The notes under the pieces: model-generated
What the model was told of the DNA's origin: nothing
The model's database searches: none
What the model saw: the letters and a program-made list of their open reading frames with translations, nothing else
Assembly (NCBI RefSeq): GCF_016908595.1
Contig: NZ_JAFBEC010000006.1
Coordinates: 186,001 to 250,000 of the forward strand
Length of the DNA stretch: 64,000 bases
Direction of reading: 5' to 3'
From: Geomicrobium sediminis
Lineage (GTDB): Bacteria > Bacillota > Bacilli > Bacillales > Marinococcaceae
Part shown: positions 33,184 to 41,518 of the stretch, one piece after another
Layout: every line of letters starts with the position of its first letter
How positions within the stretch are numbered: position 1 is the first letter of the stretch
Program-made: the position numbers and the translations under genes

Positions 33184-34134
33184 TTACAGGACGATCCCGA
33201 GCGTTTCATAAAGTAAAGGCAATTTGCTTTTTGCAAGGGGGACGCCATCCGGGTATTTTGCAATAACGACGGTGTAACTATTTCTCGTCCACTGCATGAC
33301 TTCTCGAACTCGCTGTAAATTGACGAGATATGAGCGGTGTGTTCGAAAAAAGCCGAACGGAACTAACTGTTGCTCAAGTGCTTGCAGTGTAAACGGAGAA
33401 ACGTAAGACTGTTCGTTCACATAAAGCAAACATTCTCCATCAATCGCTTCGATATAATCGATTTCCTCAGGATTAAACAGCAATGTCTTTTCTGCTTGTT
33501 TCGCTGCAATCTTCTTAAACGGTGTTGGAAGAGCATCCTCACTTGAGAGTTCCACAAGCGTCGTATTTGTCATTTTATATTGTCGACCGAGGCTGAAAGG
33601 TTCAACGTCATAATCAGATAATGTGAGAAGAACAGCTTTTGCACGATTAGAATAAAGGATTAAATTGTTTGAGATTAGCTGTTTCGTCTCGTGATCGACA
33701 CCGATGTATGGATTTTCTAAAATGACTATGGAGGGTTCATGAATGATTGCCCGGGCAATTAATACACGACGTTTAATGGAATCATCCAAATCTACATAGC
33801 GCATTGATTGGAACGATGTAAGCCCCCAAGTGGATAAAATTTCGTTTAAATCAGTCTTTGAGTTGTACAAGTTATGAAAGAATGCGAGGTTGTCAAACAC
33901 GGAAAGTCGTTCATAAAGGGTATCTTCTAACATGAAGTAACCGATCTGCTTTTGTTGACTGAATGTTATGTGATCTTTGTTTTGACGTTGAGTATGTAAG
34001 TAATGAAGAAGGACATTCCCTTGTTTTGCACTACAATGAATAATTGCGAAATCCCCTTCGTTCACGGTTAAATCAAACGAAGGAACCACAACGTGACCGT
34101 GTTGAACGATTTCTAAGTTTGTTATCGTGTACAT
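33184..34134 (-). CDS. LytTR transcription factor fused to a degenerate ABC ATPase domain
   Basis: 316 residues. Residues 1-200 follow an ABC ATPase layout but have lost catalysis. The Walker A position reads IIHCSAKQGNVLLHY without GK[ST]. The signature position reads VDLDDSIKRRVLIARAI instead of LSGGQ. The Walker B strand IVILENPYIGVDHET keeps its hydrophobic core with Glu-Asn in place of Asp-Glu. Residues 215-316 form a LytTR DNA-binding domain (DYIEAIDGECLLYV, FFRTHRSYLVNLQRV, VPLAKSKLPLLYETLG). It is encoded directly upstream of an ABC-2 ATPase/permease pair, with a LytTR-style repeat between. I infer a regulator that senses or mimics the transporter's ATPase state. Confidence 0.85.
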   Translation of the reverse strand: MYTITNLEIVQHGHVVVPSFDLTVNEGDFAIIHCSAKQGNVLLHYLHTQRQNKDHITFSQQKQIGYFMLEDTLYERLSVFDNLAFFHNLYNSKTDLNEILSTWGLTSFQSMRYVDLDDSIKRRVLIARAIIHEPSIVILENPYIGVDHETKQLISNNLILYSNRAKAVLLTLSDYDVEPFSLGRQYKMTNTTLVELSSEDALPTPFKKIAAKQAEKTLLFNPEEIDYIEAIDGECLLYVNEQSYVSPFTLQALEQQLVPFGFFRTHRSYLVNLQRVREVMQWTRNSYTVVIAKYPDGVPLAKSKLPLLYETLGIVL

Positions 34135-34192
34135 GCTAAGGCCTCCAATCTATATCTCGTTCAGTATATCGTCTATGATCAACGTTTTAAAC

Positions 34193-34226
34193 AAAAAACC
34201 ACAAAGGGACAGACCCTTTGTGGTTT
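34193..34226 (-). terminator. Terminator of the small export protein gene
   Basis: AACCACAAAGGG pairs with CCCTTTGTGGTT around a 5-nt loop. On the minus strand it is followed by TTTT. It lies just after the stop of the leftward gene at 34238. Confidence 0.88.
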
Positions 34227-34237
34227 TTCTCATATAT

Positions 34238-34720
34238 TTAGTTGAATCCAACAAACCCACCAAATAGAGCACCGACAATTACCCAGAGGAGAATACTGAT
34301 TGTATGCCAGAAGATGACACGCTTCTTATCCGCGCCTGCAGCAAGGGAGATAAATGCTGCAATATGTCCGGATGCGACTGCCGGGGCAATAATTGCAAGA
34401 CCTGGTACACCGTATTTGTCGTACGTCTCTTGCGCCTTTTTCGCACGTCCTTGAATAAATCCACCACTTTTCCCAGAATTACGATTGCGTAACCACGTGA
34501 ACAGTGCGTTGAATGGGATGATGACGAGCATAACAGAGATCCAGTTCCCTGCAAAACTAGCAATTGCAGATGTTACAGCTGACACACCGATGAACGAACC
34601 AACAAATGATCCGAAAAACCCTTCTAGAAATGGAATGACTCCGATTAGAGCAATCCCAAGGTGCTGTAAAAGAGGGTTCATCTCCATGAGATTTATAATA
34701 AAGTCTTGTAAAAGTTCCAT
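34238..34720 (-). CDS. Small multi-drug export family membrane protein
   Basis: 160 residues with about five hydrophobic segments. The arrangement GIALIGVIPFLEGFFGSFVGSFIGVSA, a polar loop with basic residues (RNRNSGKSGGFIQGRAKK) and YDKYGVPGLAIIAPAVASGHIAAF matches the putative small multi-drug export family (Pfam Sm_multidrug_ex), which is related in topology to DedA proteins. The true function is not established. It has AAGGAG in front of the start and its own terminator, so it is a single-gene unit. Confidence 0.78.
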   Translation of the reverse strand: MELLQDFIINLMEMNPLLQHLGIALIGVIPFLEGFFGSFVGSFIGVSAVTSAIASFAGNWISVMLVIIPFNALFTWLRNRNSGKSGGFIQGRAKKAQETYDKYGVPGLAIIAPAVASGHIAAFISLAAGADKKRVIFWHTISILLWVIVGALFGGFVGFN

Positions 34721-34810
34721 TGTAAATTCGCTCCTTAAATGATGAAGTAACTTGATTACGTTTAGTATACGGGGGTTATTTCGATGATCGGCATATTTCG
34801 TTTAAGAAGG

Positions 34811-34919
34811 TACGCTTTGTGTCATAAAGCGTCTTAGCTCGTATGAAACGTCCGATAAAGACGTTTCGTAACATGGTCGATGTCGTAAAACGTCCAAACC
34901 CTGTCGCGAAGCGTCCGAC
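34811..34919. repeat. Cluster of AARCGTC motifs with two inverted repeats
   Basis: ACGCTTT/AAAGCGT (34812-34832) and GAAACGTC/GACGTTTC (34845-34867) are perfect inverted repeats, each with a 7-nt spacer. Two more direct copies follow, AAAACGTCC (34887-34895) and GAAGCGTCC (34909-34917), so the core AARCGTC occurs six times in about 105 bp. An ECF-like TGAAAC-17-CGTAAC also overlaps here (34844-34872). The remainder of the gap 34721-35041 holds the promoters of the two flanking genes and nothing else recognisable. Confidence 0.6.
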
Positions 34920-35041
34920 ATCTTAATGAAAATGTATTTTTTTATTTTTCAAAAAAGGAGTGACTTTTTTTGGGAAATCATTATACTAAGATCAGCTTTA
35001 CATTTCTGTACCACTAACTCATGGGAAGAAGGAAAAAGAAG

Positions 35042-36070
35042 ATGAGAAGAAGCAGTCTTCGCGGTGTGGATTACAAACGTAGGTTACATACGGGGAGGAT
35101 GCGTAAGAGTCGTCATTTGCGCAATGTTATTGCGTTGTCGGCACTTGCAGCAACAACATTTGCTGTAACAGATGGAGTGGTACAAGCAGAGTCTAAACCA
35201 GTAGAGCACGAGGCAAACGTCATTGAAGAAACGGTTTTAGAAAACAACGTCGAATTCGCACTAGAAGGCATTGACGTTGAACTTGTTCATGAAGTTGAAG
35301 AAGGTGAAGGTACAGAAATTATTCTTGAGTCAGATCAAGAAGAGCAACTTGTCTTAGACGAGGAAGCGGAAGTAGACGAACCTGTTGTAGATGAGGAAGA
35401 GAGCAACACAGAAGAGTCAAATGAAGAAGTATCAGATGTGGAAGAAGAGCAACCGGTTGAAGATGTGCCACCTGTTGATGAAGAACAACCCGTTGAGGAA
35501 TTGCCCGTCGTAGACGACGAAGTTGAAGCGGAAACACCAATAGATCAAGATCAAACTAAACCAAAACCACCGTTTGATGGTGAGTGGGAATATGTTGAAG
35601 TGGAATATGGATTTTGGATTCCGACTGGTCCAGTTCCAACTGAATTTACAGAAGCGGATGCAGAGAAGTGGATCTCTTACCTTGATTCATTAACTGAAGA
35701 AGAGATCTGGATTTGGATCGACCTCATTAGTGATGAATGGTTTTTTTACATTATTGAATTAATTGATTGGTACTTCGATGAAGAATGGTTGATCGAGATC
35801 CCTGAAGAAGAATGCAATGAAGGCGGTGCCGTGACACCAACGACACCAGTTGAAAAACCACCAGTGAAAGAAGTAACACAAGTAAAGCATGTTGAAAAAG
35901 AGGCTGGCCCGGTCCTGAAGAAATCAAGTGATACGTCTAAAGCGAGCACAACGGGTGAAAAACTTCCAGATACCTCTACTGATATGTACAACGTCGGTTT
36001 TGCTGGGTTACTCGCATTACTTGCAGGAGTGGCGATGAGGTTCCGTCGTAAATCAACGCCAGAATCGTGA
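35042..36070 (+). CDS. Sortase-anchored acidic surface protein with LPDTS signal
   Basis: 342 residues from ATG 35042, which has GAAGG upstream; an in-frame ATG at 35021 has no ribosome site. A long basic leader and hydrophobic core (ending ATTFAVTDGVVQA) form the signal peptide. Residues about 50-180 are a repetitive Glu/Asp/Val/Pro-rich stalk. A tryptophan- and tyrosine-rich domain without known homologue follows (about 180-265, with EKWISYLDSLTEEEIWIWID). The C-terminus is a sorting signal: LPDTS, a hydrophobic helix and RFRRK. LPDTS is the form used by class D sortase, encoded immediately downstream. The stop codon overlaps the sortase start. Confidence 0.85.
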   Translation: MRRSSLRGVDYKRRLHTGRMRKSRHLRNVIALSALAATTFAVTDGVVQAESKPVEHEANVIEETVLENNVEFALEGIDVELVHEVEEGEGTEIILESDQEEQLVLDEEAEVDEPVVDEEESNTEESNEEVSDVEEEQPVEDVPPVDEEQPVEELPVVDDEVEAETPIDQDQTKPKPPFDGEWEYVEVEYGFWIPTGPVPTEFTEADAEKWISYLDSLTEEEIWIWIDLISDEWFFYIIELIDWYFDEEWLIEIPEEECNEGGAVTPTTPVEKPPVKEVTQVKHVEKEAGPVLKKSSDTSKASTTGEKLPDTSTDMYNVGFAGLLALLAGVAMRFRRKSTPES

Positions 36071-36627
36071 GGCGAGTAGTCAGTATTGTGTTCATCATCG
36101 TTGGGGTTGTATTACTAAGTGTTGCAACGTACGACTATATGACAACGAAAGTGAGCACGGACCAAGCGATTAGTCGTGCTGCTGAAGTCGTAGAAGAGTC
36201 AAAAGAGATTAAAAAGATGGAAGCATTCCAACCTGAGCTTGGGGAGCCTGTAGGTGTGTTAACCATCCCTAAGCTCGACGTATCATTACCAATTATTGAA
36301 GGAACAGAAGAAGAAATGCTCGCGAAAGGTGTTGGGCATTTTACGTCTACAGCTTGGCCATCTGAGGGGGAACAAATTCTTCTGTCAGGTCATCGAGATA
36401 CCGTATTTAAGAACTTTGGTGAGCTTGAAGTTGGCGATGTATTTATCGTTGAACTTTCATACGGTACGTTTGAATATGTCATACGTTCGCATACGATCGT
36501 AGACAAAGATGACACGTCGATTATTCGAGAGATGGGTGAGGAAATGTTAACCTTATCCACATGTTATCCATTTCACCTTTTGGGCGCTGCGCCTGAACGC
36601 TATGTCATTTATGCTGAACCCGTTTAA
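36067..36627 (+). CDS. srtD: Class D sortase
   Basis: 186 residues. One N-terminal membrane anchor (about residues 4-22) precedes the sortase barrel. The catalytic residues are all present: His109 in LLSGHRDTVF, Cys166 in TLSTCYPFH and Arg178 in APERYVIY. The compact length and the position of the transpeptidase motifs match the SrtD/YhcS group. It starts at GTG 36067, overlapping the stop codon of the surface-protein gene by GTGA, so it should depend on translation of its substrate. It would cleave LPDTS between Thr and Ser and attach the protein to peptidoglycan. Confidence 0.92.
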   Translation: MRRVVSIVFIIVGVVLLSVATYDYMTTKVSTDQAISRAAEVVEESKEIKKMEAFQPELGEPVGVLTIPKLDVSLPIIEGTEEEMLAKGVGHFTSTAWPSEGEQILLSGHRDTVFKNFGELEVGDVFIVELSYGTFEYVIRSHTIVDKDDTSIIREMGEEMLTLSTCYPFHLLGAAPERYVIYAEPV

Positions 36628-36635
36628 TTATGAAC

Positions 36636-36664
36636 AGCGGCTGTCAATAGGCAGTCGCTTTTTC
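36636..36664 (+). terminator. Terminator of the surface protein/sortase operon
   Basis: AGCGGCTG pairs with CAGTCGCT (one wobble) around an 8-nt loop, followed by TTTTT. Confidence 0.82.
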
Positions 36665-36670
36665 ATGGAA

Positions 36671-36703
36671 TGAAAGTTATCAATTCAGAACTTTCATTTT
36701 TTT
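36671..36703 (+). terminator. Second terminator-like hairpin
   Basis: TGAAAGTT pairs with AACTTTCA around a 10-nt loop and runs into seven T. It backs up the terminator at 36636. Immediately downstream the sequence is AT-rich, with TATAAT-like elements (36708-36720) that may be the promoter of the thiolase operon. Confidence 0.75.
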
Positions 36704-36799
36704 GTTATAATCAATATAATCGTAGTGATTGCTACGGTTAATTCGGAATGACAAAAAGGGTAGAAGATGTAGAGTCACTTCAAAAGCGGAGGTCACGTG

Positions 36800-36817
36800 A
36801 TGATGAAATACGTATAA
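36800..36817 (+). other. Possible 5-codon leader ORF upstream of the thiolase gene
   Basis: GGAGG (36788-36792) is followed seven bases later by ATG ATG AAA TAC GTA TAA, a complete miniature ORF (MMKYV) in the roughly 200-nt untranslated region before the thiolase gene. The 10-mer AGTCACTTCA occurs on both sides of it (36773-36782 and 36842-36851). It could be a leader peptide or chance. Confidence 0.3.
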
Positions 36818-36921
36818 ATCACACTATCTGAAAGAGCTGGAAGTCACTTCACTCTATCCCATTTACATAATACGTAGACAGTAATGCACTAACTCTAGAA
36901 GTCAACGAAGGAGCGAATGAA

Positions 36922-38112
36922 ATGAAGCGTGAAGATGTCGTTATTGTTCAAGCAGTTCGTACTGCGATTGGTCGTGCAGGTGGAAGTCTTAAAGGGGTAA
37001 ACAGTGGTCATTTAGCTTCTGCTGTTATTGAAAGCGCTATTATGAAGAGTGGAATTGATAGTCGAAACGTTGATGAGGTCATTATGGGTGAAGTGCGACC
37101 AATGACCGAATCTTCGAATGTGGCAAGGGTTGCAGCACTTCGAGCCGGTGTGCATGAAGAAGCAACAGCGTTTACTGTAAATCGTCTTTGTGCTTCAGGG
37201 ATGCAAGCGATCGGTTCAGCAGTTCAACAGATTACGTTTGGTCAAGCTGAAGTCATCATAGCTGGAGGGACAGAGAACTTAAGTCAGGCACCGATTTATT
37301 TACGTAATTCTAGGTATGGTGAAGGTAATCCTCATCTTGTAGATTCAAATTTAGAAGCAGGTCAGCAACCACAAGAAATGTATGGCAAAGACTTAGGCAT
37401 GGGAATGACGGCAGAGAACGTTGCTGAGCAATACAAGGTTAGTCGAGAAGACCAAGATGCGTTTGCGTTAGAAAGCCAACGCCGTGCCAAAGATGCGATT
37501 GAATCGGGGCGTTTTAAAGAGGAAATTATTCCTATTGAAGTGAAAGAACGAAAGCGGAGCTTTACGTTTGACGTTGATGAGCACCCGAGAGAAACGACGC
37601 TAGAGAAATTAGCAAGCTTACGCCCAGCATTTAAAAAAGACGGCAGTGTGACAGCAGGAAATGCTTGCGGACGAAATGACGGCGCCGCGGCAGTGATGCT
37701 GATGACGAGAGGCAAAGCAGAAGCACTTGGGTTAAAGCCACTTGCAACTGTTGTTGACTGGGCAACAGCTGGTGTGTCACCAAATGTGATGGGAATTGGT
37801 CCTGTACCTGCTGTTCAGAAACTACTCGCTCGTACGAAACTACAAAAAGAAGACATCGGTGTGTGGGAATTAAATGAAGCATTTGCTTCTCAAGCACTTG
37901 CAGTCATTCGTGAATTAGGAATAAGAGAAGAAGATGTAAATCGTAACGGTGGAGGAATTGCACTAGGTCATCCACTCGGTGCAACAGGTGCTAGAATTAC
38001 AATTTCATTGTTGCATGAAATGATTCGTTCTGATGAAACGTACGGTGTGTCCACGCTTTGCGTCGGTGGTGGTCAAGGAATGGCAATGTTATTGAAAAAG
38101 GAAGTGAACTAA
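36922..38112 (+). CDS. Acetyl-CoA acyltransferase (thiolase)
   Basis: 396 residues. The nucleophilic cysteine lies in [10 protein letters not shown] (about Cys91), the histidine in [14 protein letters not shown] and the second cysteine in [12 protein letters not shown], so the catalytic set is complete. It carries out thiolytic cleavage or Claisen condensation of acyl-CoA. GAAGGAG precedes the ATG. It is followed one base later by a 3-hydroxyacyl-CoA dehydrogenase gene. The pair resembles mmgA-mmgB of Bacillus, but mmgC is missing, so the role could be fatty acid, butyrate or polyhydroxybutyrate metabolism. Confidence 0.92.
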   Translation: MKREDVVIVQAVRTAIGRAGGSLKGVNSGHLASAVIESAIMKSGIDSRNVDEVIMGEVRPMTESSNVARVAALRAGVHEEATAFTVNRLCASGMQAIGSAVQQITFGQAEVIIAGGTENLSQAPIYLRNSRYGEGNPHLVDSNLEAGQQPQEMYGKDLGMGMTAENVAEQYKVSREDQDAFALESQRRAKDAIESGRFKEEIIPIEVKERKRSFTFDVDEHPRETTLEKLASLRPAFKKDGSVTAGNACGRNDGAAAVMLMTRGKAEALGLKPLATVVDWATAGVSPNVMGIGPVPAVQKLLARTKLQKEDIGVWELNEAFASQALAVIRELGIREEDVNRNGGGIALGHPLGATGARITISLLHEMIRSDETYGVSTLCVGGGQGMAMLLKKEVN

Positions 38113-38113
38113 C

Positions 38114-38956
38114 ATGAGTACGATTGCGGTCATTGGAGCAGGAACGATGGGGCGAGGCATTGCCTATACCGCAGCCATACAAGGGTTTGCTGTTCAACTT
38201 TACGATGTGTATGAAGATGCTCTTGAACGCGCCAAAGTAGAAATTGAACGCTTAGGAGCGAAAAGCTTTGAACGTGGCTATTTGAATGAAGAAGAACGAG
38301 AGCGGTTACAGACGATTACGTACAATGGTTCGCTACAACATGCAGTCGAGTCAGCTGACGTGGTGATTGAAGCGGTGTTAGAAGAGATGAGTCTGAAGCT
38401 CTCTGTTTTCAAAGAGTTAGATGAGTATGCACCAGCTCATGCGATTCTAGCAACGAATACGTCGACGTTAAGTCCAACGGAAATTGGTGCGAATACGAGT
38501 CGACCAGATAAAGTAATTGCGATGCATTTCTTTAACCCGGTTTATCGCATGAAGTTAATTGAGATTATACGCGGCTTAGACACGTCCGATGAAACCGTGA
38601 ATACGATCGAAGCGATCGGTCGTGAACTAGGCAAAGAAACGGTCATCGTCAATGAGTTCCCTGGGTTTGTGACGAGTCGAATGAACTGCCTCATTGGAAA
38701 CGAAGCGATGAACATGCTTATGGAAGGTGTGGCGTCAGCTGAAGATATTGATAAAGCAATCAAGCTCGGCCTCAATCATCCGATGGGACCACTTGAACTT
38801 GCGGACCTTGTTGGTCTAGATAGCCGTCTTCGAAATATGAATGCATTACACCGAGCACTTGGTGAAAAGTATCGTCCGTGCCCGATATTAGAGAAGTACG
38901 TAAAGGCGGGAAGACTCGGTAAGAAGTCTGGTCAAGGCTTTTACACATATGAGTAA
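38114..38956 (+). CDS. 3-hydroxybutyryl/3-hydroxyacyl-CoA dehydrogenase
   Basis: 280 residues. The NAD-binding motif is VIGAGTMGRGIAYTAAIQGF, and the HxFNP active-site segment is AMHFFNPVYRMKLIEI. The glutamate lies in this region, and the C-terminal dimerisation domain carries GLNHPMGPLELADLVGLD. It oxidises 3-hydroxyacyl-CoA to the 3-oxo form that the upstream thiolase uses. The start codon follows the thiolase stop by one base, so translation is coupled. A strong terminator ends the operon. Confidence 0.93.
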   Translation: MSTIAVIGAGTMGRGIAYTAAIQGFAVQLYDVYEDALERAKVEIERLGAKSFERGYLNEEERERLQTITYNGSLQHAVESADVVIEAVLEEMSLKLSVFKELDEYAPAHAILATNTSTLSPTEIGANTSRPDKVIAMHFFNPVYRMKLIEIIRGLDTSDETVNTIEAIGRELGKETVIVNEFPGFVTSRMNCLIGNEAMNMLMEGVASAEDIDKAIKLGLNHPMGPLELADLVGLDSRLRNMNALHRALGEKYRPCPILEKYVKAGRLGKKSGQGFYTYE

Positions 38957-38963
38957 CGGTATG

Positions 38964-38999
38964 AAAGATTCCTAACATGAAAGGTTAGGAATCTTTTCT
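38964..38999 (+). terminator. Terminator of the thiolase/dehydrogenase operon
   Basis: A perfect 13-bp stem (AAAGATTCCTAAC with GTTAGGAATCTTT), a 7-nt loop, then TTCT. Confidence 0.9.
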
Positions 39000-39041
39000 A
39001 TGCTAAAATAAAGAAAACATCACAGATTTGAGCTGATATGC

Positions 39042-39782
39042 ATGATTGAGTTTTTAATCATATTTCTCATTGTACTCGTCGGAGCTATTGTTCAAGGAAT
39101 TAGTGGATTTGGAATTGGGCTTGTTATGATGGCTTTTTTGCCGCTGTTTCTTACGGTAAAAGAAAGCACGTTACTCGTTATTTCATTACTTATTATCGCA
39201 GCGGTCACAGTCATTATAAAAAACTATCAATATATTGAATGGAAAAGTGTCCGAAAGATTTTTATTTTTGCGCTCTTAGGTCGGATCGTTGCTTTCTTTG
39301 TTCTCACAAGTTACGGAGATTTAGACATTTTACAGCTATACTTAGGCTTGTTTTTAATTGGCATGGTCATCTTCATGTTTATGCGTGAAAGGTCAGCGGG
39401 TCCAAAAGATCGAGACGTGACGATGATTCAGACCGTGACGTTAGGTTTCTTCGGTGGGTTTATCGGAGGCTTGTTCGGTGTGGGTGGACCGTTTTTCGTC
39501 TTTTATTTTCTGATGGTATTTGCATCAAATAAATTCAAGTATCTTGCTAACGTGCAATTTGTAACGTTACTCGTAAGTACATTTTCAATTAGCTTACATG
39601 CAATCAATGGCGACTTTAACGTTGATTTTATAGGGTATTTCTTGGTCGGAACGGTTGCAGTTGTAATTGGAACAATTCTTGGTTTAAAGCTATTTGCGGT
39701 CGTCAATCAAATGTGGGTGCGCCGTTTTGCGATGATTCTCGTACTCGTTGCTGCGCTTAACTTGATTCTATTTTCAACATAA
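39042..39782 (+). CDS. TauE/SafE family permease
   Basis: 246 residues with about eight membrane segments. The internal repeat of the family is visible: FLIVLVGAIVQGISGFGIGLVMMAFLPL near the N-terminus and GFFGGFIGGLFGVGGPFFVFYFL in the second half. Members export sulfite, sulfoacetate or other organic anions, and the substrate here is unknown. No ribosome site stronger than GAGCTGAT was seen before the ATG. It is a single-gene unit facing a convergent acetyltransferase gene. Confidence 0.88.
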   Translation: MIEFLIIFLIVLVGAIVQGISGFGIGLVMMAFLPLFLTVKESTLLVISLLIIAAVTVIIKNYQYIEWKSVRKIFIFALLGRIVAFFVLTSYGDLDILQLYLGLFLIGMVIFMFMRERSAGPKDRDVTMIQTVTLGFFGGFIGGLFGVGGPFFVFYFLMVFASNKFKYLANVQFVTLLVSTFSISLHAINGDFNVDFIGYFLVGTVAVVIGTILGLKLFAVVNQMWVRRFAMILVLVAALNLILFST

Positions 39783-39817
39783 GGTGTTCTAGTGATGGGG
39801 TGTTGAACATAGAGTGA

Positions 39818-39862
39818 AAACAAATCTGCTTAGAGCACAACGTTCTGAGCAGATTTTTGTTT
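39818..39862. terminator. Bidirectional terminator between the TauE and CatB-like genes
   Basis: AAACAAATCTGCTTAGA pairs with TCTGAGCAGATTTTTGTTT with one wobble and a small bulge, around a 9-nt loop, between convergent genes. Confidence 0.85.
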
Positions 39863-39868
39863 CATGTG

Positions 39869-40483
39869 TTAGTTGTACAATTCAATAAAACGCTCAATAT
39901 CTTGATTTAATAAATAAGGCATTGCTTTAGAGATCTTATCATCATCCCATGACCACCAAGAGATTTGTTCTAACGCTTGAATGACGTGATCATCAAAACG
40001 TTTACGAATAAGTTTAGCTGGATTGCCACCAACAACGGAATAAGGAGGAACGTCCTTCGTTACGTTACTAAAGGCGGCAATGACTGCGCCATTACCGATG
40101 GTTACACCTGACAAGATGGATACTCCCATCGCAATCCATACGTCGTGTCCGATCGCGACGTCTCCTTTTGATTGCGGATGACCGATGTGGTGTTTATGTG
40201 GATCAAGAACAGAGAAAGGATAGGTTGTTACCCAATCACTTCGATGTTCGCCCCCAAGTAGAATCTTCACATCACTTGAGATCGAGCAATAATTCCCAAT
40301 GGAAAGTTTCGTCCCCTCTCCCCAAGAAAAAACTTGAAAGTTCGCTGCAGCGTACGTGCCTTTGCCGATGTTGTACCCTGAAAGGTCTGGTCTAAGTCGC
40401 AATTCATGGATCACCTTCTCATCACCTCTGTGTAGCTTATGTACTTGTTCAACGCTCGGTATAGTTACTTGTGTACAGGTCAT
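39869..40483 (-). CDS. CatB-related O-acetyltransferase (hexapeptide repeat)
   Basis: 204 residues. A left-handed beta-helix is indicated by repeating hexapeptides (IGNYCSISSDVKILLGG, IGHDVWIAMGVSILSGVTIGNGAVIAAFSNVTKDVPPYSVVGGNPAKLI). The catalytic histidine is probably in GGEHRSDWVTTYPF. This is the VatD/CatB xenobiotic acetyltransferase group, whose known members inactivate streptogramins or chloramphenicol. Many chromosomal members have other substrates, so resistance should not be assumed. It is divergent from murQ with 31 bp between the start codons. Confidence 0.87.
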   Translation of the reverse strand: MTCTQVTIPSVEQVHKLHRGDEKVIHELRLRPDLSGYNIGKGTYAAANFQVFSWGEGTKLSIGNYCSISSDVKILLGGEHRSDWVTTYPFSVLDPHKHHIGHPQSKGDVAIGHDVWIAMGVSILSGVTIGNGAVIAAFSNVTKDVPPYSVVGGNPAKLIRKRFDDHVIQALEQISWWSWDDDKISKAMPYLLNQDIERFIELYN

Positions 40484-40514
40484 TGAATTTTAATCATGTA
40501 AAGGAAGTGTACAG

Positions 40515-41414
40515 ATGAAGAAGTCCAAGCTCGTTACCGAAGGTCGTAATTCCCGTTCTGAAAACATTGATCGACAATCAATCGAAGAAATACTTGAAAC
40601 GATTAATGCTGAGGATCAACAAGTCCCTCTCTCAATTGCAAATCACCTCCAGACAATTGCTGAGATTGTGAAAACAGTCGTTGCCCAAATGAAACAGGGT
40701 GGACGTTTACTTTACGTAGGAGCAGGAACGAGTGGCAGAATTGGGGTGTTGGATGCTTCTGAGATTCCACCAACGTATGGCACAAGTCCAGAACTCGTTC
40801 AAGCCATTATTGCAGGTGGCGAGCAGGCTGTTTTTCGTGCCGTAGAAAACGTAGAAGACAACGAGGCGCTCGGGTTCGAAGAAATTGCTAGCCGTAACAT
40901 CACGACAGCAGATGTGGTGATGGGGATTACAGCAAGTGGTGGTGCGCCTTACGTGATTGGCGCTTTAAAAAAAGCCCAAGAATTAGGTGCTAAAACGATT
41001 GCTTTTACGAATAATCAAAATGCGCCACTACATCAGTATGGAGATCACGTGCTTGCCATTGATGTAGGCCCAGAAGTGGTGATGGGCTCTACGCGTATGA
41101 AGGCAGGTACTTCCCAGAAGCTCGTGTTGAATATGATTACGACTGCGACAATGATTCAATTAGGGAAAGTGTATGAGAACTTAATGGTGGACGTACAACC
41201 GTTAAACAAAAAACTCATTGAGAGAAGTAAAGCGATGATTCAATATGCTACAAGCTGTGATGAACAACAGGCGGATCGGCTATTTTTGTTGTCTGGAAGA
41301 AAACCAAAAGTAGCCATCATTATGGGCTTGCTACACGTTTCAAAAGATGAAGCGGAGCAACTTTTAGTGAAAAATGACGGGTACATTTACCGAGTAGTCG
41401 ATGATAAATACTAA
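40515..41414 (+). CDS. murQ: N-acetylmuramic acid 6-phosphate etherase
   Basis: 299 residues. The enzyme cleaves the lactyl ether of MurNAc-6-phosphate to give GlcNAc-6-phosphate during cell-wall recycling. The SIS-domain motifs LLYVGAGTSGRIGVLDASEIPPTYGT and GITASGGAPYVIGAL are present, with the family signature GPEVVMGSTRMKAGTSQKLVLNMITT. AAGGAAGTG precedes the ATG. The usual murR regulator and MurNAc phosphotransferase gene (murP) are absent next to it, so it is an orphan copy here. Confidence 0.96.
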   Translation: MKKSKLVTEGRNSRSENIDRQSIEEILETINAEDQQVPLSIANHLQTIAEIVKTVVAQMKQGGRLLYVGAGTSGRIGVLDASEIPPTYGTSPELVQAIIAGGEQAVFRAVENVEDNEALGFEEIASRNITTADVVMGITASGGAPYVIGALKKAQELGAKTIAFTNNQNAPLHQYGDHVLAIDVGPEVVMGSTRMKAGTSQKLVLNMITTATMIQLGKVYENLMVDVQPLNKKLIERSKAMIQYATSCDEQQADRLFLLSGRKPKVAIIMGLLHVSKDEAEQLLVKNDGYIYRVVDDKY

Positions 41415-41518
41415 ACAAATAACTCCGGTATTCATTTTGTGTTTACTAGAAAAAGGTTTAGTTATGAACAAAATGCGGGTATACTTCTGCGATAAGTGAA
41501 ATAGAAAAGGGGAAGTTT

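Noticed and set aside
36553-36561. DnaA box TTATCCACA within the sortase gene
   Set aside because: It is an isolated match that encodes the conserved active-site LSTC segment, so it is explained by coding.
39869-40483. Antibiotic resistance gene
   Set aside because: The CatB/Vat fold is shared by many chromosomal acetyltransferases with other substrates, and no mobile context surrounds the gene.
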